DNA of 64,000 bases. Origin: Pseudogymnoascus destructans (taxonomy: Eukaryota > Ascomycota > Leotiomycetes > Thelebolales > Thelebolaceae). Position numbers and translations under genes: made by a program. The stretch lies in the NCBI RefSeq assembly GCF_001641265.1, contig NW_020167525.1:1590501-1654500 (forward strand). The letters run 5' to 3'. Of this stretch, positions 53,317-64,000 are shown one piece after another (the first letter of the stretch is position 1; each line of letters begins with the position of its first letter). The notes under the pieces are model-generated. The model was not told the DNA's origin. It did not search any database and saw only the letters and a list, made by a program, of their open reading frames with translations.

Positions 53317-55155
53317 ATGGCACAACCATTAAATGACAACGCCCTCCAAGACTTAGAGCGCCACCGCCTGCTGCTCGAGACACAAATTACCCAGCTCCGG
53401 AAAGCCCTTCAGACATGGCAGCTCTGGTCCGCGGAATATGAGGGCTTGAAGGAAGAAATTGAAACCCTCTCATCTCCCACCAACGCAGACCTCCTGGCAA
53501 TAGGGCAAAACTTCAATGGTCAGGTGGTGACTCTTGTCGAAATAGACGACATTTTGAATCTTAAGGGCGAACAGCGGAATGCTGCACAGATCATTAATCT
53601 ACTTGATCGGAGAATCGACTATGTGGCACAAAATGTGAAGACAGTTGAGAAGCAGTTACATGCCGCGGAAGACAAGTTGGAAAAGGTCGGGATGGTGTCT
53701 GAAGAGCTGGAAGACAGTGCAAGAGATGAGGAAGGTTTACCATTGACGGAGATCATAGAGGAGCTGGATGATGAAGAGAATGTGATAAGCTACAAAACTA
53801 ACACACCAGGAAGCGAGAAACAACAGTTATTAGATGTCCTACGACAGGTCGGCGTCACTGAAGAAGAGATTCAAGTAAGAGGGTTGGATCCCGTCGATGC
53901 CGAAGTGGAGGAAGACGATGTCACAAAAGTATTGCCTACAACGTCTAAACCTCCACCGAAAGAGCCCACCGGCGCGGTCACCGAACATGTAGTACCTACA
54001 CGGCCTAGTATCCAACCTAGGAAGAAGAGCGTCACCTTCACCAAAGATACGAAACCCGGGCCCCCATCCGAACCATCCAAGACCGAGACTCGAATTTCCG
54101 AAATAATGTCCCTCTCCAAAGCCCAAAACGAATCCCTACCCTCCACCGGCCCGGATGCGCCTATCGTGCCCACTTCTGAGACCGAAGAGGAGGCAGCTCT
54201 CCGACGCCAAATGCTCCAATACTCCATGTCTGAAATCGGCGCCGTAGTCGCCGAACTCGACCTCGAATCTGGCAGTGAGTGGTCTGAGGACGATGAGGGC
54301 TACGACGACGAGTTCAGCGATGGTGATGACGATGAAGACGCGTTTGGTCGCTCAACTCGCAAGGTTGTGGACGATGACCTGCACCAACGGATGCGCGAGC
54401 TGGAGGAGAAATTGGGCGTGCGGATGATGCAGAACCTGGGCCCTAAACCGCCATCGGACGTATCTACGGAGAGGACAGAGCCGGATGCGGGGATCGCCCA
54501 GATTAAGATCACGCAGGAGGATGTAGATCGTGCGGCGAAGCTACAGTCGCCCAATAAGCCTGCGGACGAAGAAGTGAAGGCAGTCAAGAAGGGGAAGAAG
54601 GGAGTTCGTTTCGCCGACGATGTCGACGTCTCTCCGGCACCCGAAACCAAGCCAGTTGTTAAACCAATGCCTCCAAAACCTACCGTTGTCCCAGCACCAA
54701 TCACCGATATCGTCGAGCGCCCACCGGCCGCTGTCGCAGCACCTGCTCCTCCAACCGCGAAGAAAGTTTCCCGGTTTAAGTCGTCACGACAGGCCAACCC
54801 TGTTCATGGCTTTATCTCTCCGCAGCCGCCAGTCCAGTCGTCACGAAGTGAACGCACCGTCCCTACCGGCCCTGAAAATGCAACGCTTGCCACACAAGTT
54901 GTGGAGAGAGAGGTAGTTGAGACTGGTGGTGTAACGGAACCAGATGAGCTTGACCCAGGCTTGCTGCACCAGGAGGTCTCGACGGAATTTCACCGTTTGA
55001 GGAACCGGATGATTCAGCGGGAGGGAGGATTCAAGAAGAAGGAACAAGAGGTTGATGATGAAGGAACGATACTAGAATATGCCGATGAGTATGATGACGA
55101 GGGAAGGCCGAAGAAAGTGAGTAGATTTATGGCCGCGAGGCTTGGGAGACCGTAG
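53317..55155 (+). CDS. unconventional prefoldin URI/Bud27-like protein (DUF3835)
   Basis: A single exon of 612 residues. The N-terminus (about 10-120) is a prefoldin-like pair of helices: ALQDLERHRLLLETQITQLR and IINLLDRRIDYVAQNVKTVE around the VEIDDILNLKG beta segment. The middle is long, acidic and probably disordered. Conserved DUF3835-type segments follow, including VRFADDVDVSP, RQANPVHGFISP and the end KKVSRFMAARLGRP. URI/Bud27 links RNA polymerase assembly, through Rpb5, to TOR signalling. The assignment rests on this domain order. Confidence 0.82.
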   Translation: MAQPLNDNALQDLERHRLLLETQITQLRKALQTWQLWSAEYEGLKEEIETLSSPTNADLLAIGQNFNGQVVTLVEIDDILNLKGEQRNAAQIINLLDRRIDYVAQNVKTVEKQLHAAEDKLEKVGMVSEELEDSARDEEGLPLTEIIEELDDEENVISYKTNTPGSEKQQLLDVLRQVGVTEEEIQVRGLDPVDAEVEEDDVTKVLPTTSKPPPKEPTGAVTEHVVPTRPSIQPRKKSVTFTKDTKPGPPSEPSKTETRISEIMSLSKAQNESLPSTGPDAPIVPTSETEEEAALRRQMLQYSMSEIGAVVAELDLESGSEWSEDDEGYDDEFSDGDDDEDAFGRSTRKVVDDDLHQRMRELEEKLGVRMMQNLGPKPPSDVSTERTEPDAGIAQIKITQEDVDRAAKLQSPNKPADEEVKAVKKGKKGVRFADDVDVSPAPETKPVVKPMPPKPTVVPAPITDIVERPPAAVAAPAPPTAKKVSRFKSSRQANPVHGFISPQPPVQSSRSERTVPTGPENATLATQVVEREVVETGGVTEPDELDPGLLHQEVSTEFHRLRNRMIQREGGFKKKEQEVDDEGTILEYADEYDDEGRPKKVSRFMAARLGRP

Positions 55156-55742
55156 GTAGATAGGAAATACGAATTGTATATTTACGATCGGGTGGCTTCG
55201 AGGGATGCAAGGGTATCCCTCCTGGTGACAGAAGATATGTCGGGGGATACAGGAAAAGCGAACCAAAATGATGGAAAGTTCGCTTTTCATCTTCGCGCTT
55301 GGTCCGAGATCAAAGTTTAGGGCCCTCTGACGTCGTGGACCTGGCCTGTTGGCCTCAATGGCCATGACGATTCGTTTCACCCTTTATATTTAGCATACTT
55401 TTGTCGTATTTAATAATATATTTTACCTTGGAGCAGATAAGGTGGCTGGGGAAGCATCGAATATATCAAGACAAAGAAAGTTCACTGTGAGCCACGCCGT
55501 CTTGTAATGGTATTACGTATCCTTTCCCAGAGCTATAGCTTGCCAGCTACCTTTCTACGTCTGCCCTGTCAAATCTTCCATCTGGGACTCTTAAAATCAA
55601 CGCTATACCAATAACCCCCGTCAAGTCCACGTCGCTCTCTCCACCGCCATCCTCATTCCACAAATGCATCTACACCATGCAAGGTTTCAAACCCATCACC
55701 CATTCGACAGCCCCCATCCCCATCTTCCCCTCGTCATCCCAT
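55156..55742. other. convergent intergenic region
   Basis: 3' regions of the URI-like and AP180 genes. No coding feature is supportable. Confidence 0.5.
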
Positions 55743-57905
55743 CTACTGCGACCACGGCTGCTGCTGCGCCGGCCTCGGAAACACCTCAATAGTCGGCATC
55801 GAGTCCAGTCCCCCACCAATCGGCGCCTGATTATTCTGCCATCCCATTCCTGTCGCAGTATTCACAAACGCACTCTGCCTAAACGGATTCGTGCCTGTAG
55901 GCTGCGGTGCCAGTCCACCCGGTGTCCCCGCACCGCTCGTCCCAGGCCGTCGCGCGAACGGGTTCGTCCCTGTAGGCGCAGGTTGTAGTGGGCTCGCGGC
56001 GGGGCCGGTGGGTTGGTATTGCTGTGCTTGTGGCCCGCCAGGTGGGGCTGAGGCCGGTTTGGCAAAGGGGTTTGTGTTTTGAGGTGATACGGGGGAGAGG
56101 GTGTGGCTCGTAGTCTGGCCCATAGTCGTTGGGCTTGCGCTGGCGGCGTGGTTCATCATCATGCTTGCGCGGAAAGGGTTCGTGACTTGTTGCTGTGGGC
56201 CGGTTTGGAAGGGTTGTTGTGGTTGTCCGGGAAAGGGTGAGAGGGTATTTTGACTGGTTGGGGAGAGGTAGTTCGAAGGGTATGCTTGTGGTTGCTGGGT
56301 GTAACCGCCGAAGCCAGCTCCAGTCATATTAGGTTGGAGTTGCTGCGGTTGTTGCATCGGTTGAGGCTGTGTGAATCCATTATTAAATTGATGTTGTTGC
56401 TGTTGGTTCGGGTCCTGGAAGCCTGTTTGTTGCTGCACGAATCCATTCTGTTGGAATGCCTGTTGTTGGTGGATAGCTTGTTGCTGCATAGGCTGCTGTT
56501 GTTGCCCTTGGAACTGCGGGGCGCCTGTGAAGTTGGGCGCATTTACCGGCTGCTGTGGCGGCGTGGTTTCGAGGGGCTCCTGTTTTAGTTCGATCGAGGC
56601 GAAGAAATCTATCAAGTCTGGGGCAGGACCTTTAGGCGGAGCTGGTTGTGCCTTTGTCGTGGTGGCTGCCGTCTCTTTGCTTGGTTTGGCATCTGGGAAC
56701 GTCTTTGACGCATCAACGCGAGAAGAGCTACCACCTGTCTTCTGTGCAGTGAGAAATGGTTTGAATGTGCCGTTCTTCTTCTTCTTTGCCTCTTCTTCCG
56801 CCAGATATTGACGCCTGTTGATATCAAAATCGGGGTCGGCGAGGTAGTCCTCCAGCTGCTTCCCTAAGTTCACAGGCGCATGCTTAAGCTTTGGTACCTC
56901 AACTCGTGTCTTGTGCTCATATGTCCGTGCGGTACCAAGATATGCAACTACAAGGTCCGTGTGCTTTGTGAATCTTCTGTATATCTCCAAAGCTCTCTGG
57001 GCATCTGTTTTTGTCATTTCAAAGAATTGTCCTACACTGTATCAGCATCACCATACAGCGAATATAAGCAGTCGAGCATACCTAGGATGGCAATCATTGC
57101 CTGGTTGATGACATGGTAAAGAGCCAGGAGGTCAAGAACCAGCATACGGAATACAGTGATTGTGATTTCGTTCTCGGGCTCATTATCAAGCACCTATCGA
57201 GTGTTAGAGATCCACCTTTCTCTTCACATATGGACAACTTACGTCACATTTCAGCAGGGAACTGATCTGGAGCTGGACGAGTTCGGTCTCCCGCAATAAG
57301 CCCTTGTCGACAGTTAACTTTTGAAATCGATTCTCCGCTCCTCGGACAAAATCGCATTTGCTATGTCGGTATCCTCTTGCTCGTTCAGTCAGGTAGCTCG
57401 AATAGTGGCGGATATTCTTGCCATGCGTTTGAACTGGAGAACAATCAGCAACGTGCCCGAAGAAATCATTCCTGAACGATACACCATATCCGACCCGCGG
57501 TGACACACTGCATGCACATACGCTTGGGCTGCCAGACTTTGTACATACCATCCGTGAAGCTGCTTGTAGCCAACATGTTCTTGTGATTTGATAGAAACTC
57601 CAACGTAACATCGGGTGACCCTTCCCGAATCATCAGGTGTACAGTTATAAGACCCTTGAAAACCACCGTCCATGTGGAGTCGCGCAACCGGTTCTGGAGG
57701 GCACGAAAGACTTCTGCGACGCCATGTTCGCCGGAATGTGTTGCGATGAGGATATGCTCAATGTATTTTGATTTCGGCGGGGCAAGCTGGGAGAGGGGGA
57801 GACAGTCAGTACTGGATAGGACAGAGCGCCATTGGGCAGATGGAAAGGGCAAGTCACCTTTATCTTTGTCGCGCCCTTCACAGATTTCTCGAATGAACTT
57901 GACAT
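55743..57905 (-). CDS. clathrin assembly protein AP180/CALM (ANTH domain)
   Basis: Exons 57905-57858, 57786-57549, 57433-57243, 57193-57082 and 57031-55743 give 625 residues. The ANTH domain covers about 1-280. The phosphoinositide patch lies in KSVKGATKIKLAPPKSKYIE, followed by TVVFKGLITVHLMIREG, RHYSSYLTERARGYRHSKCD and MLVLDLLALYHVINQAMIAI. The C-terminal half is Gln/Asn/Pro-rich with several NPF and NPFAR motifs (NPFRAS, NPFAKP, NPFARR, NPFRQS), which bind EH-domain proteins. The protein recruits clathrin and cargo at endocytic sites (yeast Yap1801/1802). Intron phases agree at every junction. Confidence 0.94.
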
Positions 57906-59388
57906 GGTTTCATGCCACAGGCGTACTGTTGATGGGCTAAGCCTCCAAGGTTTCCGGCAGGAGACGAACAGTCAATGGCGAGGATGTGAGCATAGAAAGT
58001 GCCGCTGCAAATCCTAGCCGATGTAGACGCTAAAGAAGCCTTTGGTGCCTCGTGAATCCTGTAGATCGTGGGCGCGCAGACGGACGTGGTGTTGCTAATC
58101 GCAAGATTAAGCTCGTGTCAATCCTGGTCAATAATGCAAGGGCCTCCCAATCTCATCTACCAAGAAGCCAGCATCGTGAGTGCGGGGGATTTGTAGGCAA
58201 GGTAAAGTTCACTTCGGATTTGCAGATTCGAGCGCAGAATGGACCTATATGTATTCGTGGCCGCTCCTGGAAGGCCGTTGTTGGTATTTCGAGGCGAAGT
58301 TGTTGTTTGTTCGTTGAACAAAGCTTGGGCTGAGCCAGGGGGACTTGAGGATGAGCGTCATAAACATCAAATCCATGTGGCCCAACGTAAGTGGGCGGCC
58401 GCATTTCCCGCACCGCACTCCCGAGCATACATATGAGGGTTTAATCTTATTGCTCCAGCGTTTAATTTATAATCATTATCACAACAGGTAGTATAGAACA
58501 CATTGTTTGTAAGGCGGAATAATACAAGTCATATTGCGATTAATCCGAGGTGGTCCAGCGTGCTGGGGGGGATATCTAACGGCTAAAAAACAATGAAGCC
58601 AAAAGGCACAGGTCAAAATAAAAAATTGTAATAGATAAAGGCTCCAGACATCAGAACACTTGACATGGTGCCTGTCGCCCTGTTTCCCCAATTATCTCCA
58701 ACACTGCCGGTCATGCCTACAACTGACATACCGCCCCGGCCGTGTGGGAATTGACCGCCAACGGCGCTTCCACAGGCGCTTCCACAGGCCCCAACCAACA
58801 ACAAAAATCAAAGAATGAGCCCTTCCAAGGCTTTTTAAGGATCAGAGATGCCGTATTCGCGTCCGCTTGTTAACAAGGGGGGTGTGGCGAACGCTGATTT
58901 CACGTCCCCCAACCTCGCCTTGCAACCAAACCACTTAAGCCCGGTAAAGGGAGAGTTCGGAGGCTCAGCGAGGAGGGAGCCATATCATATAAAACACGCT
59001 AGGCTTTCATCATTCTAAAACAGACATGAGTTAGCAAGGTTGCACTGTGTTGGATGAAGGTATAGCACTGGGGCAGCGAGCAATCACACTTACTGTTTAA
59101 AACTTGGAAGGATAAAGATTGAAATTCTACACTGCGGGCGGTATTTATTTGAACTTAGCGCAAAAGGTGCGTTAGCGAGAATATTGTTGCCTTGGATTTG
59201 TGGTTATACGCAAGGCTGAGTAAGTGCCTGTATTTTATCCCGCAGCCTCGCCGACCTCCATCCCCCCATCTCGGCCTGTATCACTACTTTCACTTCTTTA
59301 TTCACGTTAATTATCGCTGTATATACGCATTCCCTATATGGTTATTTGTATATGATACCGAAACGATACCCTGCAAATCTAACAACCA
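57906..59388. other. no gene recognised in 1.5 kb
   Basis: Divergent promoter region between AP180 and the AspRS gene. Short frames at 58052-58440 and 58613-58804 lack domains, and no splice structure connects them. A small or noncoding RNA gene cannot be excluded. Confidence 0.45.
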
Positions 59389-61785
59389 ATGTTGAGGGCA
59401 TGTTGCCGCCCTCGAGTCGGCGCCAGGATTGTATCCCATGCATTGCCGAATAATGGTTCATCAGCCATTGCTGCTTTTGGTTTGACACGGAGAACCTTAG
59501 CAGGGCTGCCTACGGACGCCGCCACAGATGCTCTTTCATCATCCGCTCAGGCGGCTGGCGGAGCTAATACAATTGGCGCAAAGGAGTTACCATGGATGAA
59601 GCAATTCAAAGAGACCCGTAGATTGCCCCAGTCCCTACTACTCGCGAAATCTGCAGCTAATGTTGGCCTTCCACCTAGTCCAGCGCAACGAATCTCCCTC
59701 TTTGAGCAACTTGGCTACCATCGTTAAATCCCCCGACAACCATAGCATCGGGAAATCCGTCCGAGTGCAGGGCGCTCTCGGCAATGTACGCAACGTCTCC
59801 GGCAAGATGACCTTCGTTCCATTGTCGGATGGAGCTGCCACCATTCAACTTATTTCTTTGCGAGACAACAGCCCAGACGCCCACAAAATCCTAAAGGCTG
59901 CCAGAGCGAACACTCCAGTAGAAGTCGTCGGCACTCTCCAGTGGAAAAACGTCAAGCCGACAAAGGATGGAAAACAAGAGCCGCCTCAGGCATATGAGCT
60001 CTTGATAAACTCTGTGCAGTCACTGAACGACTTCCCGGCAGATATTCTTCTGGGAGAAGATGCAACATACGGGCCTGAGCTGAGGCATCTGCAAATACGA
60101 TTCGACGAGACTCTCAAGAAACGCCTCATATTCAGGAGCGAGGTACTGAAGGGTATACGGACGGCACTGCCAGATTTCCACGAGGTTGAGACGCCTATAC
60201 TATTCAAATCTACCCCCGAAGGTGCCAGAGAGTTTCTCGTGCCAAGCCGCACATCTGGGCATGCTTATGCGCTTCCGCAAAGCCCGCAGCAGTACAAGCA
60301 GGTACTAATGGCGAGTGGTATCAACAGATATTTCCAAGTCGCTCGTTGCTTCCGTGATGAAGATCTTAGGGCTGACCGACAGCCGGAGTTCACCCAGGTT
60401 AGTACTCCATACCCAGATAGCTGTGCACTTTACTGATGTGGTTCAAGCTGGACATGGAGATGGCTTTTACAAATGCCGACGGCGTAATGAAGAGGATGGA
60501 AAGCTTTATTGTGGACATGTGGAAACTCAGGCAAAAGCTATGGGCAGGATCCGATAGAGATGTACCATCGGCCCCTTTTATGCGCATGAAGTATGACAAC
60601 GCCATGAGGTTCCACGGCGTCGATAAACCGGACCTTCGTATCAAAGACCTGGTAAGTCTATCAACCCTGTCAATCTGCCTTTTCTGACCCTTCTAGACCT
60701 ACAGAGTTGAAAGCATAGTTCCGGACAACCTAAAGAGTATGATTACCTCGCTGGATTACCCCATTGTCGACATCTTCAAAATCAATTTGAACTGTAGCCC
60801 AAGGCAAGTGGGTGCCTTTGTGAAGACAATCATGGATTCGCCTGAAATGAGTCCGTTCCACGACAACCCTGATGGCGGACCTGGCGTCTTTATCTACGAC
60901 CCTATGAAGCCACTCGAAGGCCTCGCAGCATTTGGCCACGAGGGTCTCGAGAGTATAAGGGCGTTTTATGGAGCGGGTGTGGAGGAGCCAGCCAGTTCTG
61001 AAGATCAAGCAATTGTAGATAAAATTATGGCCGCTACGAATGAAGCGTCCCCTGAGGACCCAGCGCCCGCAACAGAAACCAACACCTGGTCACCACCCAC
61101 TACACGCGAACCGCTAGAAGAAGGCGATCTCATAATCCTCCAAGCGCGCCCCAGAGACGTCAAACTCTCCGGCGGCTCCACATCCCTCGGCCGGCTACGC
61201 AGCCACATCTACAAATCCGCCATCGCCGCCGACCTAATCGACCCCGACCCATCCTTCAACTTCCTCTGGATCGTCGACTTCCCGCTCTTCACCCCCTCCA
61301 ACACCATCGACCCCGGCCAAGGCGGCACCGCCGGCTTCTCCTCCACCCACCACCCCTTCACCTCCCCCAAAACCCCCGCCGACGTCGACCTCCTCCACTC
61401 CGATCCCCTCCGCGCCGTCGCAGACCACTTCGACCTCGTCCTCAACGGCGTCGAGCTCGGCGGTGGCTCGCGCCGTATCCACAACGCGCAGATGCAGGAG
61501 TGGATCATGCGCGAGGCGCTGCGGATGCCAGAGGCTCGCCTAGCGGACTTCAAGCACCTGTTTGAGGCGCTGAAGGCTGGGTGTCCCCCGCATGCGGGTA
61601 TGGCGCTGGGGCTGGATCGGATGGTAGCGGTTATGACGGGGACGGAGAGTATTAGGGATGTGATTGCGTTTCCGAAGAATAATAGGGGGGAGGATGTTAT
61701 GGTGGGGAGTCCGAGTGTGATGACTGAGGGGCAGCTGGCGACGTATCAGTTGGCGGTGGTGGGGAAGGGGGATGTGAGGAGGTGA
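59389..61785 (+). CDS. MSD1: mitochondrial aspartyl-tRNA synthetase
   Basis: Exons 59389-59617, 59679-60397, 60448-60651 and 60697-61785 give 746 residues. The presequence is Arg/Ala-rich. An OB-fold anticodon domain follows (SVRVQGALGNVRNVSGKMTF). Class II motifs are clear: motif 1 in FHEVETPILFKSTPEGAREF, motif 2 in VARCFRDEDLRADRQPEFTQ, motif 3 in GMALGLDRMVAVM. An insertion domain of bacterial type lies between motifs 2 and 3. The enzyme charges mitochondrial tRNA-Asp. The first intron has a GTAGAT donor and a CTAAT branch and restores frame to the OB fold. 61230-61560 is strikingly C-rich at third positions. Confidence 0.93.
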
Positions 61786-61899
61786 TGGGTATGAGCCAGC
61801 TTCGGCGTGTATTTGTTAGACGCATACAACAAACGGGTTGTAGGGCACGTGTATATTATAATAGATCACTCACATTTCACACAATGTAAAAATAGCATC

Positions 61900-62366
61900 T
61901 TATAACGGTCCAAAATACTTCTCCTTCGCCTTCTTCATACCCCTCTTGTACTCCTCGTCGTCCTCGTCAATAATGCACTCGTCATAAAGCGTTTCAAGTA
62001 TCTCAATCACGTAATCCTGACAATTCCACTCCGAGTCTCATTATCGACCTTTGCATCATCTATCACTTTCAGAAACTCTGGGATATCACGCTCGTTCACT
62101 TCTCCCACACCGATATTTCGCTTGTGCACGAGTCTGCTCTCGGGCTCATCCTGAACAGCGCTTTTTGCAAAGGTCCCGTGTTCCCCGCTAACTTCGAAGA
62201 TGGTCGGTACGTTGCCGTCTCCATCGCCGAGACAAAGAGCCCAGTGCTCGTAGTTCCCGGTTCCGGCCTCGTACATGGCTATATAGAGGTTCGGCATGGT
62301 TTGGGGTTGAACTACCATATTAAATAAATACAATCAATCAATTTATATATCCATGATATACTCACA
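61900..62366 (-). pseudogene. small LRAT/NlpC-like hypothetical protein, one frameshift
   Basis: From 62297 the frame reads MPNLYIAMYEAGTGNYEHWA, then FEVSGEHGTFAKSAV, LVHKRNIGVGEVNERDIPEF, and, after a one-base frame change near 62030, EWNCQDYVIEILETLYDEC, ending FGPL at 61900. The pair EHWAL (His) and NCQD (Cys) resembles LRAT/NlpC-P60-type papain-like folds, where His precedes Cys. That is inference from two motifs. An upstream exon ending at 62366, with a 54-nt intron (62312-62365), joins in frame. The frameshift may be a base-calling error, in which case the gene is intact. Confidence 0.5.
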
Positions 62367-62841
62367 TAAATGCAGCCCTTGAGCCTCTTGCACGACAGTT
62401 GGTCCCACGGCGGTCGCTCCTTCCCTCGCCGTCTCAGCCGCCCCTCTTGCTCTTGGGCTGCTCCTTCCCTGGCCTGCTCTTTCCGTTGGTTGTTCCTTCC
62501 GTTTGTTGCTCCTTTCTTAGTTTGCTCCTTCTCTATCCCGCTCTTTCCGTCGTTCGCTTGTTTCCTTAGCCGCTCTTTCCCATCTGGCATTGATTCCGCG
62601 ATGACCTTGTATGTCATCCCCCGCACATGGCCCAAGCTCCAAGCTGCCCCACGCTGCTTAGAAATGCTCTCCAACCCGTCTTTCAAATTCGACTTTCCAA
62701 TAACTTACATCTAACTTACAAATTAAAATCGCCTTGTAAACTTACGGTTCTCTCTAATTCTCCTTCATAAGCTCATTATCCACCAACTCCAGCCAAAAAG
62801 CCAAAAAGCCAAAAAGCCAAAAAGCCAAACAACCACCCATC
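62367..62841. repeat. GGAAGGAGC-rich degenerate repeat and leader region
   Basis: On the minus strand 62400-62600 holds many loose copies of GGAAAGAGC/GGAAGGAGC, giving Lys/Arg/Glu-rich peptide in two frames, one of which joins the gene to the left. Four copies of AAAGCCAA near 62797-62827 precede the oxidoreductase start. Confidence 0.55.
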
Positions 62842-63936
62842 ATGGCTACAATGCGCGCAATCGGTACCCCCCGCATCCCCGCTTCCCCTCATCTCACCCC
62901 ACTAACCCCTTCTCCAGACATCAAAAATGGCAAAGGTCCCGCCTCCGCCCTCTTTCTCAACTCCTCCGTCCCCAAACCTTCGCCCAAGCCCACTGAGGCC
63001 CTCGTGCGCGTCAAGGCCTTTGGGCTGAACCGCATGGATCTCCTCCAGCGAGAGGGCAGATACCCACTACCCCCGAACATCAGCTTGATCCTCGGTGTCG
63101 AGTTCAGCGGTGTCGTAGAGGAGCTCGGTGCTGAAGCACAGAATGGGAAGTTTAAGGTTGGAGATGAGGTGTTTGGGCTCGCGTATGGAGGTTTGTATAC
63201 ACATGCTAACCCTCTCCCAGGCGCCTACGCCGAATTCCTCACCGTCTCCCCCGCCACCCTCCTCCACAAGCCCAGCACCCTAAGCTGGGAAACCGCTGCC
63301 GGAATCCCAGAGACCTTCATGACCGCCACACAAGCCCTCCACCTGATCGGCGCCTTCAAGCCCGGCGACAGCGTCCTCTGGCACGCCGGCGCTTCGTCCG
63401 TCTCGATTGCCGGCATCCAGCTATCCAAGCTCGCCGGCGCATCAGCCGTCTATGTCACCTCCCGCACTCCGGAGAAGGTCAAGTGGTGCGTTGACACATT
63501 TGGCGCCGCTGGCGGTTTCGACACTACCCAGAAAGGCTGGGGGGACGAAGCACAGAAGGCTACGGGAGAAAAAGGAATCGATGTCATCGTGGACTTTATG
63601 GGCGCTTCAACGTTCGCGGATAACCTGAAGGCAGCGGCAAAGGATGGCCGCATCGCGAACCTGGGACTCATGGGGGGGGTCAACCTGCCTGCCGAGACGA
63701 ATATCGGCTTATTCCTGGCGAAGAGGCTTAGGTACGAGGGAAGCAGTCTGAGGAGCCGCGATGAGAAGTATCAGTCGCAGCTGACGGCAAAGTTGGAGGG
63801 GTATTTGGCGGCGTTTGCGAAGGGGGATTTGGAGGTTAAGGTTGAGAAGGTGTTTGATTGGAAGGATGTGGTTAAGGCGCATGAGTTGCTAGAGGGGAAT
63901 GGCACGAAGGGGAAGGTGGTTTGTGTTATTAGTTAG
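62842..63936 (+). CDS. PIG3-type quinone oxidoreductase (MDR family)
   Basis: A single frame of 364 residues from 62842. The GroES-like domain shows VRVKAFGLNRMDLLQREGRY and GVEFSGVVEELG. The Rossmann part shows HAGASSVSIAGIQLSKLAGA and IVDFMGASTFADNLKAAAKD. No zinc-ligand cysteines are present, as expected of NADPH:quinone oxidoreductases of the PIG3/TP53I3 group. The segment between AYGG and AYAEF holds ten extra residues (LYTHANPLPG). It begins GTTTGT and ends CTCTCCCAG after GCTAAC, so it looks like a 30-nt intron. If it is spliced, the product has 354 residues and a standard loop. Confidence 0.9.
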   Translation: MATMRAIGTPRIPASPHLTPLTPSPDIKNGKGPASALFLNSSVPKPSPKPTEALVRVKAFGLNRMDLLQREGRYPLPPNISLILGVEFSGVVEELGAEAQNGKFKVGDEVFGLAYGGLYTHANPLPGAYAEFLTVSPATLLHKPSTLSWETAAGIPETFMTATQALHLIGAFKPGDSVLWHAGASSVSIAGIQLSKLAGASAVYVTSRTPEKVKWCVDTFGAAGGFDTTQKGWGDEAQKATGEKGIDVIVDFMGASTFADNLKAAAKDGRIANLGLMGGVNLPAETNIGLFLAKRLRYEGSSLRSRDEKYQSQLTAKLEGYLAAFAKGDLEVKVEKVFDWKDVVKAHELLEGNGTKGKVVCVIS

Positions 63937-64000
63937 GGGGCTGCTACGTCAAAATTTGATACTCACATTTAAACTCTTGGTATGATGGATAGTTCTTTAT

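Noticed and set aside
1..64000. tRNA genes, full-length rRNA genes, telomere repeats, CRISPR arrays
   Set aside because: Reading both strands I found no tRNA cloverleaf with an intact T-loop GGTTCGA context, no full rRNA beyond the two 5S-derived fragments, and no TTAGGG tracts. A covariance-model scan was not possible here.

Overview
The window is from a filamentous ascomycete (Pezizomycotina). The evidence is the short spliced introns with CTAAC-type branch sites, the conserved genes (nudC, Tfb3/MAT1, AP180, PIG-S, NatD, mitochondrial AspRS), the DUF3435 recombinase family and chromodomain Gypsy elements. A leotiomycete is my guess, but the sequence does not prove it.

The layout alternates between gene islands and mobile-element islands. 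1-20 kb is an element island: an NLR-type TPR remnant, a nearly intact pogo element (1275-3074), broken hypothetical and kinase-like fragments, a large spliced DUF3435 tyrosine-recombinase gene (7083-11776, minus) with C-terminal Cys/His fingers and two chromodomains, a heavily mutated pogo relic, and a truncated chromodomain Gypsy (13397-18845) with a spliced gene antisense to it. 20.3-29 kb is a gene island: NatD acetyltransferase, LYRM2-like protein, mitochondrial bL36, PIG-S, a FAT1-type acyl-CoA synthetase and a small zinc protein. 29.6-46 kb is a second element island: an interrupted oxidoreductase, a divergent pair made of a histone H3-like gene and an unknown gene, a broken hAT transposase, a Zn-cluster-type regulator remnant, nested pogo elements (one intact), and a GH3 glucosidase pseudogene carrying a MITE. 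46-64 kb is again mostly intact genes: a 1290-residue zinc-finger protein, nudC, Tfb3, a URI/Bud27-like prefoldin protein, AP180, mitochondrial AspRS, a small LRAT/NlpC-like protein and a PIG3-type oxidoreductase.

Several solo LTRs are dated relative to genes by exact 5-bp target duplications. Family A is about 0.9 kb with four full copies, family B is 371 bp, and family C is 245 bp. Removing LTR A1 and LTR B1 with one target copy each rejoins the DUF3435 reading frame exactly. Internal stops in the accessory genes are mostly of the kind C-to-T change produces, which fits repeat-induced point mutation.

The three most unusual signals are these. First, the DUF3435 recombinase carries two chromodomains. 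Second, a histone H3-like gene with a long tail is paired head to head with an unknown gene, and most introns of these genes and of the adjacent hAT gene carry the same 20-bp motif, two TATAGTAA boxes 4 bp apart. Third, a three-exon Cys-rich gene lies antisense between the pol stop and the 3' LTR of the Gypsy element. All exon structures are read by eye from splice signals and frame continuity; no alignment or RNA data were used.
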